Positions 43,623 through 55,762 of a stretch of 64,000 nt of DNA are shown one piece after another. Positions within the stretch are counted from its first letter, which is position 1. Every line of letters begins with the position of its first letter. The notes under the pieces were generated by a model that saw only the letters and a list, made by a program, of their open reading frames with translations, made no database searches and had not been told where the DNA came from. Source of the stretch: Lamellibrachia satsuma (lineage: Eukaryota; Annelida; Polychaeta; Sabellida; Siboglinidae); the NCBI GenBank assembly GCA_033239005.1, contig BSQZ01000016.1:426531-490530 (forward strand), written 5' to 3'. Position numbers and translations under genes: made by a program.

Positions 43623-43984
43623 GTTACGTCACCGCGCCCTGTGTAGGTTGGTATATTTATTTTGATTGCAGTGTTAAGTGCCGATATAACTTTAACTGTG
43701 GGTAGATGTGTGGTAAAGTCTGACAATCATGTTTCAATCAAGTCAACGTATTCCCATTGAACCATTGATTTATCGCTCAAAACATATACCGAATGTTGTG
43801 TTAAGGAAATACTACATACTGGCATTGGCCCGGTCGTGCACGTTCCCAACTAGCCAACAGAAACCTACGTATCTCACACGGTCATATCCTTGTTCTAAGC
43901 AAATGTTCAATTAAGGTATGTAAAAAGGCGTAATGTTTCAAAGTCACCGGCAGTTCAATCAACTACCAAGATATGACGAGATTA

Positions 43985-44160
43985 CAATCCAAACAATACC
44001 CCCATATGGTAACTGGAAAAAGAAGCCATTGCCTTATCGAGAGTTCAGAAACGATTAATTTATGTGTCGCTCGCCCTTGTGAGATATCGGTCATTTTTGT
44101 TCTTAAACATATTCACACATCTGGCATTTAACTAGTTTTATTTCTTTACTTAGCACTTAT
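43985..44160 (-). mobile_element. CR1-like LINE 3'-end fragment
   Basis: gaagccattgccttatcgag, gcccttgtgagatatcgg and tgttcttaaacatattcaca match the minus-strand copy at 50720-50850, with much divergence. Confidence 0.55.
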
Positions 44161-44257
44161 TCATATGCTTTCATACATCATAATATATAGCAATTTAGTA
44201 TGTATTCTACCACAAAACAAATGCGGTGAAATAACGATGCTTCATCAAGCTTGAATA

Positions 44258-44420
44258 AGCCGTGGCGCGGTAGTCGAGTGGTAGAGCGACAGACTTTCGG
44301 GCGAGGGGACCGGGGTTCAAAACCACCTCCGCCGTTTCGAAGCTTGGGCAATTCCGTTCAGTTCTTTCGAAGAGACAGTAAAAGCCGTTGGTCCCTTCTA
44401 TCTGGTGTCTATAACAGGGG
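44258..44420 (+). mobile_element. tRNA-derived SINE, family B head, 3' truncated or diverged
   Basis: ggcgcggtagtcgagtgg (A box), gaccggggttcaaaacc (B box), then gccgtttcgaagcttgggca as in the other family B copies. The tail differs, so the copy may be chimeric or cut. Confidence 0.6.
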
Positions 44421-44734
44421 AAGTAAAAAACCCTACACATGGAAATGGAAAGTACCTGCTGTGGACTCACTAATTCTAGAGAAGGAACACTTTCAAAATA
44501 AACCACTCCTATGTTAGCATAAGTCATAAGTCATAACCTTAAAACGGTCGCTTTCGGAACGGAGACAGTCAGTGCACCATCAGCATGAACGTCCGATAAC
44601 ACAATAGTTGTTTTAGGTCCGTTGAGGGACCAACTCGTCCGTATTGTCGGCCGCTCAACGTTGTCCTGTCCCGTGAACAATGCCTTGTCGCTGTGAACAC
44701 TGCGTGCTGGCGTACAGTGTGAAACAAAAGTTGC

Positions 44735-44925
44735 AATTGGGGCCAGATCTTTGTTTTACTTCCGCGTTCATTTCAAAGGAATAACGTGTCTGTAATTTCA
44801 ATTGGGGCGAAATGATTGTTTTACTTCCGGGTTCATGTCAAACGAATAACGTGTCTATTATTTCATTTGGGGCCAAATCATTGTTTTACTTCCGGGTTCA
44901 TGTCAAACGAATAACATGTCTGTGA
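44735..44925 (+). repeat. about 65-bp tandem repeat, three units
   Basis: Each unit has attgttttacttccgggttc, gtcaaacgaataacgtgtct and caattggggccaaatc. Confidence 0.82.
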
Positions 44926-45132
44926 TTTCGAGACCTTGTACTGGACATCATCACTGACATTACGCCTAACCACGAAGGTATTTTATAAGTGTCTACATTT
45001 TAATCGTAATTAACATATGACCTCATGGTATTTACTTATTCATATGCAATTTATTGCTATTCATTTATTACTTCTTGATCTTATTAATTTATTTATGTAT
45101 TTATTATATGCAATTTAGTGCTCTAAATTTAA

Positions 45133-45308
<176 letters not shown>

Positions 45309-46329
45309 GTTGCAAAGCGAAATGAACTTCATTATTATTACATTAAAAAATTTTACATAAACGAAATTGATTCGGGATGGGTTAAATCAATTGAGCAAGG
45401 TGTTTTTAATTTTTCGGAAAAATATACACCTTTCGTAGTTAGTAAACCGGACGTAAAATGAACAACAACGCGTTATCCATAGTGTGGCACAGTGCATGAA
45501 ATCTTAAATTATGCAATAGAAAACCAATATTTTGTCTTAGGGGCGTGGTCATGTTTTGTCTGGTCGAATACCTTTCTTGAACTGTTTTGTGCTTCTCTTT
45601 GTATTTACCAAATAGCGTTGAGTGCATCTCTCCGTTCATTCAACCAATTAACGACGGACCTTATACTCTCAACTTGCGGTGACGTTAAACCATGAGCGAC
45701 AGTTGGCGTAAACACCCAGTCTGTTGCTTAGTTCAACCGGTCTAAAAGAACCATTAATTGTCATAACACTGCCTGGATATCAAGAAAGTGCAATCACGTG
45801 GCATTTAGCCGCGAAATCAAAGCGGATAATTCGTTACAATTTCACTGGCGCGTGTTCTAAGCAAAAAGGCGTGTTTTCAAATCTCGAAAACGATAGAAAC
45901 GTGAACTAATGTCTATAGAAAGTGTAGCTTATAAAATGGCGGTTCTGTAATAGGAAAACGTTATTGTAAGATTGCAGCATCAATAGATAATCAGACAATG
46001 AATCAACTGACCTAGGAAGAATTAAGTCATGGTAATTACTGCACAAGAGAAGCAAATGCATGGGAAAAAAACAGGCGTCCTACTGTGCTTATATTTAATA
46101 TTAATATTATTAATTAATAATAATCATTATAGTGTAGTTGATCGTACGATAGTTCTATAATAACGAAACTCATTTCTTGCTTGCACTATATAAATAGACA
46201 ATCAGAGATTAATTCAACTGACGTAGGAAATATTAAATAATGTTACGAGTACTGCACGAAAATAGCTAACGCTTGGAGCAATACAGGCGTACGACTCTGT
46301 ATCTGTTTAATATTGAGCGACATCGCGAT

Positions 46330-46660
46330 AAACTACGGGGCGGGCAATGGTTTCGGCGGGATGCTGATAGGACACTAATGTCTCCGTCCATCAGATAAGC
46401 ACCCGCTCGGCTTGACACTCACGACCGTCCGCCCGTCCCCCGGGCCCGCCTCGCGCCCGCCCGGGAATGCTAATTAAATCCGCGCTAATTAATTGCCCCC
46501 GTTTGCTATCTAATTAAAACAAACCGCGATTAGGAAGTTTACAAATTGACACGCTGAGTATGAGACGTATGGGTGCCGTGCGGCAGATGTTGCAATGAAA
46601 TATCGACCTGGGCCTGCCGTTAACGAGGCTCTACGTAAACAGTGCCAGCCCCCTGTGGCG
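46330..46660. promoter_or_regulatory. candidate conserved non-coding / enhancer block
   Basis: A compositionally complex block without repeats or open frame: a C/CG-rich core (ccgtcccccgggcccgcctc) followed by several homeodomain-type sites (gctaattaaatc, gctaattaattg, tctaattaaaac) and more mixed sequence, then an inverted repeat. It stands out from surrounding AT-rich DNA. Developmental enhancers often look like this; function not shown. Confidence 0.35.
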
Positions 46661-46678
46661 TAACAGGGGGCACTGTTT
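46638..46678. repeat. inverted repeat (hairpin)
   Basis: Arms aaacagtgcc..ccccctgt and acagggggcactgttt around a short loop ggcgta, with a small bulge in the left arm. It closes the TAATTA-rich block. Confidence 0.6.
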
Positions 46679-47075
46679 CATGGACGGGAGAAACCCCCTC
46701 CCAACGGCCTCATATCCCACACTTTTCGCTGTTTTTATAATAATTTGTCTTTAAAACATAGAATTTTACTCAATTTCGTTTTCAGAGAAACGTTATAAAT
46801 TCAAAAGAAAAACATATTTTTTTGCTGTTTTGCTACAAACGGCAGATCGTGCCATGCGTCTGATTGCTGAATGTATTGTCAATTGTTGCACTCATTCTGA
46901 GTTAGATAATAATAACAACAGCAGCAACCACATAAATAGCAATAGTATATCATTTGTATCAATAGCAACAACAACAACAACAACAACAGTTACTGTAGAG
47001 TAATCATAAAAACAGTTGGTGAACCTTTGAAATACAATGACGACATGTGAGTGGTAATCGTTGCAGCTCGAAGCA

Positions 47076-47505
47076 CTACACTACACTACACTACACTACA
47101 CTACACTACACTACACTACACTACACTACACTACACTACACTACACTGCACTGCACTACACTACACTGAACGGCACTGTACTGCACTACACTATGCTGCA
47201 CTACACTGCACTGTATTGCACTACACTTCACTACGCTGCACTATGCTACTCTACACTGTACTACACTGAACTGCACTGCACTGCACTACACTACACTACA
47301 CTGCAATACACTACACTACACTACACTACACTACACTACACTACACTACACTACACTACACTACACTACACTACACTACACTACACTACACTGCACTATG
47401 CTGCACTACACTGCATTGCATTGCATTGCACTGCACTGCATTGCACTACACTTCACTACGCTACTCTGCACTGCACTGCATTGCACTACACTGCACTGCA
47501 CTGGT
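47076..47505 (+). repeat. (ACTAC)n pentanucleotide array with variants
   Basis: ctacactacactacactaca with ctgca and ttgca variants over about 430 bp. Confidence 0.93.
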
Positions 47506-47769
47506 ACAATGAATTCTCCCCGGAGATTGTTTATATACTTCGGATGATTATGTCGCTTATATACGTTGGCTGCTTGGAACAAGGCGACCGAGTGCGAGAT
47601 AACTTTATTATTTATACTCCGAGCCCGGAGATAAATAACTTTCCGCGGTCGACGTTTCCTCGGCATAAACTTGTGGTCGTCTCGATCGAGACATGTGGAA
47701 GTAAATCGCCCAGATAAGTTGGATTCTGTTTCGTGTCGTTCTTGCCGCGCGTTCGCCGCAGAACGACCG

Positions 47770-47995
47770 CAGGAGGCTGTAGGCAATACGCTCGCCTCTT
47801 ACAACGTCGGACGCTTGGAACATCGAGAGAACCCGGTTTTGAACCGTCTAGCTGCCGTTTCGAAGCTTGGGCAATTTCATTCACTCCACGTTGCGTCCCA
47901 CAAAAGTCGAGTTGGCGTTGGAATGAACAGGTCAGGGGTGAAGTGTAAAGCGCTTTGAGCAATCGCAAGGACTTGACACCTCGCTATATGGCGTG
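47770..47995 (+). mobile_element. tRNA-derived SINE, family B
   Basis: cgagagaacccggttttga (B-box region), gccgtttcgaagcttgggca, gagttggcgttggaatgaac, and tail gtaaagcgctttgagc to cacctcgctatatgg. Same body and tail as the copy at 43.4 kb in opposite orientation. Confidence 0.68.
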
Positions 47996-48202
47996 GACTT
48001 TAACGTTGTTAGTTGTGCTCTTTGGGATCAATTAACCCTCGGTGATTTGTTTAACTCAATTAAAATAAATAAGTTTACTCGGTCTTTGTTTCTGTTGAAT
48101 TCCGAATAGCCGTGATAAGACAAGCAACATCTGATTCTGCAATAAGAGCAACGCGTTAATTGAGCTAACCTAATAGGGACCTCCATGAAAAAAGTTGTTC
48201 CG

Positions 48203-48292
48203 AGATACAAAGAAGGGCATTGTTCAGGGAGGAGACGACGGTGCAGAGATACAAAGAAGGGCATTGTTCAGGGAGGAGACGACGGTGCAGAG
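48203..48292 (+). repeat. about 44-bp tandem duplicate
   Basis: gagatacaaagaagggcatt then gttcagggaggagacgacgg, present twice. Confidence 0.88.
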
Positions 48293-48421
48293 CGAAGTGT
48301 AAACATTTTATATTTTATAGACTCAGATAACTCGGGTGCAGAACAATTTGTCATGACATTGGTCTGGCTCATGGACTGGACAAAACAATTAATAACCGAA
48401 GAGGGGGTACACGACTTAAAC

Positions 48422-48526
48422 GTGGTGGTGGTGGTGGTGGTGGTGGTGGTGGTGGTGGTGGTGGTGGTGGTGTTGGTGGTGGTGGTGGTGGTGGTGGTGG
48501 TGGTGGTGGTGGTGGTGGTGGTGTTG
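48422..48526 (+). repeat. (GGT)n trinucleotide array
   Basis: About 34 units with two TGT interruptions. Confidence 0.93.
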
Positions 48527-48867
48527 TAACGGTTTGCCTACGATGTCAACAATCAGATATGTCTTCACGTGTGGTCTACGTCCCTCTGAAGCCGTCAGCG
48601 GTAGCACGTAGGTGGGTGGTCTGTGACCGGTACCTCACGGGTTTGTTTGATACTTCCCGCCTGATTTTCGTCCAGCCGACTGGAGGCCGCCGAGTAGGGC
48701 AAAATACGGACGACATAAGAGTACAGTGGGATGTGGTGATTGACCAAGATGGTGCATCATTGGGTCATCAGTTTGTCGCGACTGGGTATAAAAGTTGACT
48801 AATTCGCACACCGAAGGTTCTCAACATCGCGAAACAAGAGAACTATCAACATATCTATTATGATTAC

Positions 48868-48965
48868 CATCCAAAGCAAAAACCGAAATGGAAAATGGAT
48901 AAGGAAGCCATGCATCATGTATATCGAGAGTCAAACGAATTCATTTGTTTGTTCCATATCACGTA
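48868..48965 (-). mobile_element. CR1-like LINE 3'-end fragment
   Basis: aaaatggataaggaagccat and tatcgagagtcaaacg resemble the tail of the LINE at 50710-50760. Short and diverged. Confidence 0.45.
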
Positions 48966-49725
48966 ATATAAAGACCGTAAAAGATTGACCGCAGATAATC
49001 CCAAAAACGAAACCAAAAAGCAGTATTAAAAAGAACAATTAAGAGGACAATGGGCTGAAAGATCAGTGAAGAACAATCCTATTTTTTTCCTTTTAATCTC
49101 GTGAATAAATTTCGGTTCTTCGGTATTTTTTCAATTCCGTTTTACGCTGTCAACGAATTGTGTGTCGCCACGTCTTGCTATATAGTTCGTGCATGCGTTG
49201 GCGTATACCAGATGTCACTATTGCGCCAAAGGAGATAGGCGCTTATCCCTATTTAAACATTTCAACGGGGTGTCAAGTACAAGCGCTCTCGCGAGTCCTC
49301 CACAAAGAATGAAACAATTCAATTGGACTGCACCTAGTGAACTGTTACCTTCAGGCTATGGGAGTCGCAAATGTCAAATCGCCGCTGCTCTGGAAATTTC
49401 TTAAGAAATCACACGTGGTTGTGTTCATTGCAAAAAATCCAATTATTTTCCACAACATTATTACGCTGTCGGACTAAAAAATCCGCCGTCAAATATACAT
49501 CTGCGCATGCTCGAGACGGTAGTTGATCATCAATAACATAAACATATTATAGTTACAATAATAGGTACAGTACATAATAACAATGAATTATAACTGAGAA
49601 TGTCAACTGCGGGAAATAATGATGATTTTCCACTTTCTGTCGTAAAATATGAAACAAATTTAAATGTGAAGTATAAAGAGACTTTCTGTCGTAAACTATT
49701 TTCTTTATGCACACAGATGCAACAA

Positions 49726-49849
<124 letters not shown>

Positions 49850-50654
49850 CCAGGCAGACAGTCAGACAGATAAAGAGAGAAGCAGAGAGACAGTAAGACA
49901 GACAGAAAGACAGCGAAAGTTAGAACATTACGTTTAGCAATTCGCCGCGCTTTGACTGGATTACTGATCACCATATTTACATTTATTGGAGATTATAAAG
50001 TCACATATCAGTAGTTTCTATATAATGGACTGCCTAGCTCTCATTAGCATCCTAACCCAAACAAATAGTTTTCGTTCCAAACAAGTTGTTTTTATCGTCT
50101 TACTACTGCGTGTACCGTAACTACACAGTGTGCACGTGATTTACAACAAGTTCGTGAGTAAAAACATATGTGTGACGTCATTTTACTAACCTGAAACATA
50201 CCTCCAATTACAACCGCCTAGATCTGATTAACACATATAAATATTCCGAAAGGTAGGACTTTTGAAAAAAGTAGCGCAGCTCCGCGACGTGTGGTGAAGC
50301 CTGTCAGAAAAAATACGCGTTTACTTACTGTCTGTTCTCAATCAGACCAGGGCGTTGTGAGAAAGTTAGCGAACGAAATATCCGTAACACAACATTATTT
50401 TCAGCAAAGTGTAACGTTAAAAGTGACAACTGTAAAATAAAATGATATACTGTTTAAACGATACTGGATTACTGACCTCGCCAGATAAACAATATATAGC
50501 AATCATAAAAAACATAACAGAACAAAGACTACGATATATTTTACATTTTTTCCCGCAATTGTTATTAAATGAAGCGAATTGCTATCAAAAGCTAGTTCCT
50601 TAAAACCACAGTCATTGTTGTAACCATAGATAATCATTGTAATCCTTTCATTCT

Positions 50655-52468
50655 CCATTACAAGATTTAACAAGATTTAACAAGATTTGCCATACAAGCC
50701 AAAGGCCCAGATGGCAAGTGGACAAGGAAGCCGTTGGCTTATCGAGAGTCCAACAATGTTCATCTACTTATAACCCGCCCTCCTGAGATATGTGTCAACC
50801 TTGTTTTTAAACATATTTACGCTGCTAGCAGTTACACAATCTGTAGATAATTTGTTCCATTCATTTATTTCCTCTGTGAGAACGAGTGCTTCCTGATGTC
50901 CAATCTACATTGATCCTTTACTAATTTTATCTCATGTCCTCTAGTTCTGCTATCCTTCTTGAGTGAGAAAAACATATTTCTATCAATATTTTCATACCCA
51001 TTCAATAACTTAAAAACTTCAATCTGATCTCCTCTTAACCTCCTTGTCTCTAGAGTTGTTAAACCACATTCTTTCAGGCGTTCTTCATAACTAAGGTCTC
51101 TAAGTTCTGGAATCATTTTAGTTGCTCTCCTTTGTATGCGTTCAAGCGTATCTATATCCTTCTTACGATATGGTCTCCATGCTTGTATACAGTATTCTAA
51201 ATGAGGTCTAACTATTGCTTTATAAAAAGGTATAATTAATTTTTTTCCCTTGTATGTTATGTTTCTTCTAATCAATCCAAGAATTTGATTACCCTTTGAA
51301 GCTGCAATACCACACTGCTCTGAAACTTTCATATCAGCGCTTATTGTAACTCCTAAGTCCTTTTCTTTTACAGTAGTACCCAGAACAATATCTCCCATTT
51401 TATAGTTTACATTCAAGTTCCCATGTCCTGTATGTAGGCATTTACATTTCCCACAATTGAACAGCATCTGCCATTTCTCAGACCATTTCACTAATCTGTC
51501 TAGATCGTTTTGTAAATGTTGTTTATCACAATCAGTATTAACCTTTCTAAACAGTTTTGTGTCATCCGCAAATTTCAGTACGTTACTTGTTATACTGTCG
51601 TCCAAGTCATTGATATATATTAAGAATAATATAGGTCCTAATACTGATCCTTGAGGTACCCCACTCAAAACCGATTTCCAATTTGAAACTTCTCCATCTA
51701 CTACAACTCGTTGTCTTCTGTCAGTCAACCATTGTTCTATCCAGTCAGTTATGCTATCCCCGATACCATGGGCTTTTAATTTAAGTAGTAATCTTTGATG
51801 TGGCACTTTGTCAAAAGCTTTCTGAAAAGCTAAGTAGATAATATCTACTGGCGATCCCACGTCTATCCACTTAGTAATTTCTTCCAAAAAAACATAACAT
51901 ATTTGTTAAGCATGACCTCGCTTTAAGGAATCCATGTTGAGATGAATTTAATAATTTATGCTTAACGAGGAAGTCCACCATATGGTCTTTAATTAACCTT
52001 TCTAATAATTTACAAATCACTGACGTTAAACTCACTGGTCTGTAATTCTCTGACTTATTTCTCGAACCCTTTTTAAATAATGGTATGATGTTTGCTTCTT
52101 TCCATTCAAACGGAACAACTCCCTCTTTTAATGACAAGTTGAATACTCTTGCAAGTGGTATACTGATTTGTTCTACTGTTTCCATTAGTAATTTTGGAGG
52201 AATCCCATCCACTCCCGGTTATCTGTTGTCCTTCATTGCCTTTATTTTCTTAGCTACCAATTCTGGAGTTACAACTAACGGTCCTAAATATTCAGATTTA
52301 GCCCCCTGAAATTTAGCATCAGCAACTGGTAATGAACTAATATCTTCTTTGGTAAACACTGAACTGAAGTAACCATTTAGGTCTTCCGCCATTAAAAACC
52401 CCTGTGATATTATATTTCCAGCACTGTCTTCTAGAGGTCCAACCTTGTCTTGTACGTTTTGTTTACTC
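50655..52468 (-). mobile_element. 5'-truncated copy of the same CR1-like LINE
   Basis: It runs from inside the RT region (SKQNVQDKVGPL) to the 3' tail with repeats of aaatcttgtt. It is nearly identical to the copy at 27.3-29.1 kb, so the family moved recently. The RT catalytic motif is intact (FADD, 51561-51572). Disabling changes: a TAA stop near 52217 where the other copy has AAATCA, a run of seven T near 51890 (six in the other copy) that shifts frame, and a one-base loss near 50868 after HSFSQR. Confidence 0.88.
50865..51887 (-). pseudogene. LINE RT fragment, central and C-terminal part
   Basis: 340 residues open, from the ITKWIDVGSP region through LKFADDTKLF to KHSFSQR. A base loss then puts a stop in frame, so the last part of ORF2 is out of frame. 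Confidence 0.8.
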
Positions 52469-52470
52469 AA
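51871..52470 (-). pseudogene. LINE RT fragment, N-terminal part
   Basis: Two open segments (52470-52219 and 52212-51871) are split by one nonsense codon. They carry GPLEDSAGNIISQGF, then GIPPKLLMETVEQIS and KGSRNKSENYRPVSLTSV. Confidence 0.75.
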
Positions 52471-52602
52471 CTTTTACATGTTGATAATTTTCACACATCT
52501 TCCTTAGTAAGAAAATAAGCCTACATTTATTAACACGTGAAAATAGTGATTACCTCTAAAGGTATACAAAAAGATGTAGGCAGTGATGTATTGTAGCAAT
52601 AC

Positions 52603-52725
52603 ACGATTTAACTAGATTTAACAAGATTGCCATCGAAAGCACAAGACAAACCCAGATGGTAAGAAGCCAAGGAAGCATTGACTTATCGAGAGGCCAGCAA
52701 TGTTTCATCTATGTATATTTGTCAA
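52603..52725 (-). mobile_element. CR1-like LINE 3'-end fragment
   Basis: It starts with agatttaacaagattgcca, then cagatggtaagaagccaagg and cttatcgagaggccagcaa. This is the 3' tail of the family, next to but separate from the 50.7-52.5 kb copy. Confidence 0.65.
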
Positions 52726-52737
52726 TTTTTATATGTG

Positions 52738-52850
52738 CCAATGACTGTAGGATCCATTGTGTCAGTGACTGTAGGATCCCTTGTGTCAGTGACTGTAGGA
52801 TCCCTTGTGTCAGTGACTGTAGGACACCTTGTATCAGTGACTGTATATAG
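52738..52850 (+). repeat. 25-bp minisatellite, about 4.5 units
   Basis: gtgactgtaggatcccttgt plus gtca, with small changes. Confidence 0.88.
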
Positions 52851-53049
52851 GGTCCCTTGCACACGAAGACATGACGTAGTTGTTTTGGACGTCATTTGAT
52901 GGGGAGCATCTTGTAGGTTGATTTTCTGGAGCTAAAATGACAGAAGTTCATGAATTTTGTCCAGCAGGTTGATGAAATAATAAATATTAACGGTTGATTT
53001 TCAGAAAATTGAAAATATAAACTGGTAAACAGCATTAAAAAATGTTAAA

Positions 53050-53550
53050 GGTGCTTAATCAATTCGATTTTTTGCTAGTCTCATTTCAAATTAAGTTTGC
53101 GAAAAACCAAACCCACCTAGACCTAGTATCCACTAAAACATGCCAGCTCGTTTGTGCAACTCTTTTATGTGGTTTCTGTGAAATCATCAGACAAACTATT
53201 AAGTTATCTCTCTTCTCTTGGTTCAAGCATTAAGTGAACATCGAAATGGTAACAAAATCACGATTGTTACCCTTGGTGAAATTTCGTCACTTTGTCATGT
53301 GAGCGGCAAGAGGATGGAAGTCACGCCCATGATCAGCTTTGACCCGTACAGCATTTTGGATATCCACTATTTTGATCCTTACCAGATCTAACGACTAAAG
53401 TAAATTCTTTCGATGATTTGAACAAAAATAGGCATTTTGTTCGACTGCGGATGTTAAATAAACTATTCACACATTACATATTAGGACACCAATGAACCGG
53501 ATTTGCGATAGGCTAAATCAATCGAGGAAGCAGTTTTAACATTGTAGTCA
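53050..53550 (+). repeat. 500-bp interspersed repeat, copy 1
   Basis: Shares tcaattcgattttt, ctcatttcaaattaa, ctagtatccact, acatcatcagacaaact-like, cactattttgatccttacca and ccggatttgcgataggctaa with 63300-63770. No ORF; probably a non-autonomous element. Confidence 0.75.
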
Positions 53551-53559
53551 ATAAATATT

Positions 53560-54194
53560 GATCCGTCCACATTCACGTCGGTCCTCATAGCGGACGGCCG
53601 ACGAGGCACCCCCGTCAACACGGCACTTGTTCCGGCGGGTACCTACCCGGGGTGTCACAACGTTCGCGCGGTTCCGTAACCCGCCTGGCGGACAACGGCC
53701 GTCGGCGGTTGGGTGCTCTCGGCCACGTGCAAGTCTTCATAGTCGGTCCTGACAGCGTGACAGGATGATGGATGACCGAGGATCGAGCCATTCCGCCGAA
53801 TCTCGGCCGCGCTACGATAAGACGGGCACAATGCCGACATTAATCCGACCTAGTTCACGGGTGCATACGCTGGTTGACGATGGCGCAACGTAGTGGCCCC
53901 GTCTGACGAATCGCGTGTCCGGACAGATCGGCGCTCGGAGTTGCGCGCAAGGACCAATCGGATGCATCGTAACAGAATCGGGTTTTCTCAGAAGAACGCT
54001 GAAAGACGTTGCCGCTGAAGTAGCACTTCTGACGGTACCTGCAAGCGGATGTGACCACCATGAGACGGCATCGGTAGTCGATCCTTAACTCCTGGTCGTC
54101 ATCGCGGGACTAAGCGGCCGCCGCCCTCGCGAGTCGCGTCGACGATGCCATCATCGCCGCCCGGCCCATCTGCGTAGGTCGTGTGTGGCCGCCC
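53560..54194 (+). promoter_or_regulatory. CpG-rich region, probable promoter/5' UTR
   Basis: An abrupt rise of GC and CpG (agcggacggccgacgaggca, ggcgggtacctacccggggt) in AT-rich DNA directly upstream of the candidate first exon. No TATA box seen. Short frames here look non-coding. Confidence 0.45.
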
Positions 54195-54447
54195 ATGGAT
54201 GCAAACAACCCGTTGTCTCCCAGGGCAAACGCGTTCAGCATCGCTTCTCTCATGTCCGACCCAGACATGCAGTATTCCCTCTTGGACTACGGCTATCATC
54301 CGGCCTCTGCCGCTGCCGCTGCCGCTGCTGCAGCTACCTCGGACTCGCAGTCGGCCAAAGACTGCTACTATGACTGTTCCGGGATGGTGGCGGGTGGGCT
54401 TGGACAATGGGGTGCCAGTATATCGCGCGGAATCAAAGGAATGGAAG
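54195..54447 (+). CDS. candidate first exon of a transcription factor (T-box-like N-terminus)
   Basis: From ATG at 54195: MDANNPLSPRANAFSIASLM, then SDPDMQYSLLDYGYHP, a run of nine Ala after ASA, SAKDCYYDCSGMV, and RGIKGMEG at donor ATGGAAG/gtgggt (phase 1). The eh1-like motif RANAFSIASLM (Groucho-type corepressor binding) near the N-terminus is a feature of several T-box proteins, notably the Tbx20 group, and of some homeodomain factors. No DNA-binding domain is in the window; it would be downstream. The upstream 600 bp is CpG-rich. Good coding look, uncertain family. Confidence 0.5.
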
Positions 54448-54947
54448 GTGGGTGCGGCCTCGCTTACAGTGGTCATCTTATCAGTAGAAATATCCATCGT
54501 CCGAAACCATGTTAAGAGTTGCCAATGTACGATCGTAGAAAAAATATTTAGTTCGTCATTGCAAACGTTCGTGTTGACATCATAATTTGTTGGCCAAAAT
54601 ATTGTTTAAAATATTTTTTTTATTAATTCGTTGACCAAAAACTTAGTAGTACTAGTAGGATGGTTGAAACGTGGTTTGTAAAAATTATCAAATTACGCTG
54701 GCGCAAAAACGTTTTGTTCGCAATTGTAAACTGCCATGTTCGCACTATGAATGGCTGCCTAAGATATATCACTCGTTCACAAACATTTTGTGTGTGACAC
54801 ATTTAAATTCAACCCGCGTTGATGTGCATGTGAAATATACAGTACGAACTAGTTCAATACGTGATGATCCTGTGTTACTCATCCTGTGTTACGCTACGCC
54901 TACTTTTTGTAATTATTATCTTTAATGTTGTCATCCGTTATTTGACT

Positions 54948-55068
54948 TTTTCTTTGCATCTACGTGGCCTGTTGGTTCTAATTAATTACATATATCTACG
55001 TGGCCTGTTGGTTCTAATTAATTACATATATCTACGTGGCCTGTTGATTCTAATTAATTACATATAGC
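54948..55068 (+). repeat. 36-bp minisatellite, three units
   Basis: tctacgtggcctgttggttc then taattaattacatata, repeated. Confidence 0.9.
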
Positions 55069-55462
55069 TATCGTTTTTTCTGACAGAAGAAACGGCAGTT
55101 GTAAATTGTTCGTATATAATTTCAAACGTAATCCTGTCACGATTACTTTTCAGAGTCACACTTAAGGCACACAACTTTTAATGGTTTTCGATTCTCCTAG
55201 CTAAACTACGGTTGCTCTACATTACTTCTCCGTTAAAGTCATATTAAATTATCATAGTGTCTGTTCACAAAACAAACGTATTGTCGCATTTGATAAACAC
55301 ATTGTCATCGTAAAACATCGATATCGAAATACCTTTTTTATATCAATTCGTGTAAATACAGAGAGAAATCAACGAGACAAAATTATTTATAGTTTTGACA
55401 TTCATCTATGTCGATCGTAACAATGGTTAGCTTACCCACGCATCAACGTCGTATATATTACA

Positions 55463-55762
<300 letters not shown>

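Noticed and set aside
47041..47052. Possible donor ATGACGACAT/gtgagt
   Set aside because: The frame before it has only a few codons and no acceptor or partner exon was found.
48559..48798. 79-residue ORF starting MSSRVVYVPLKPSAVARRW
   Set aside because: No recognised domain, no splice context, next to a LINE fragment and a GGT array; length is within chance.
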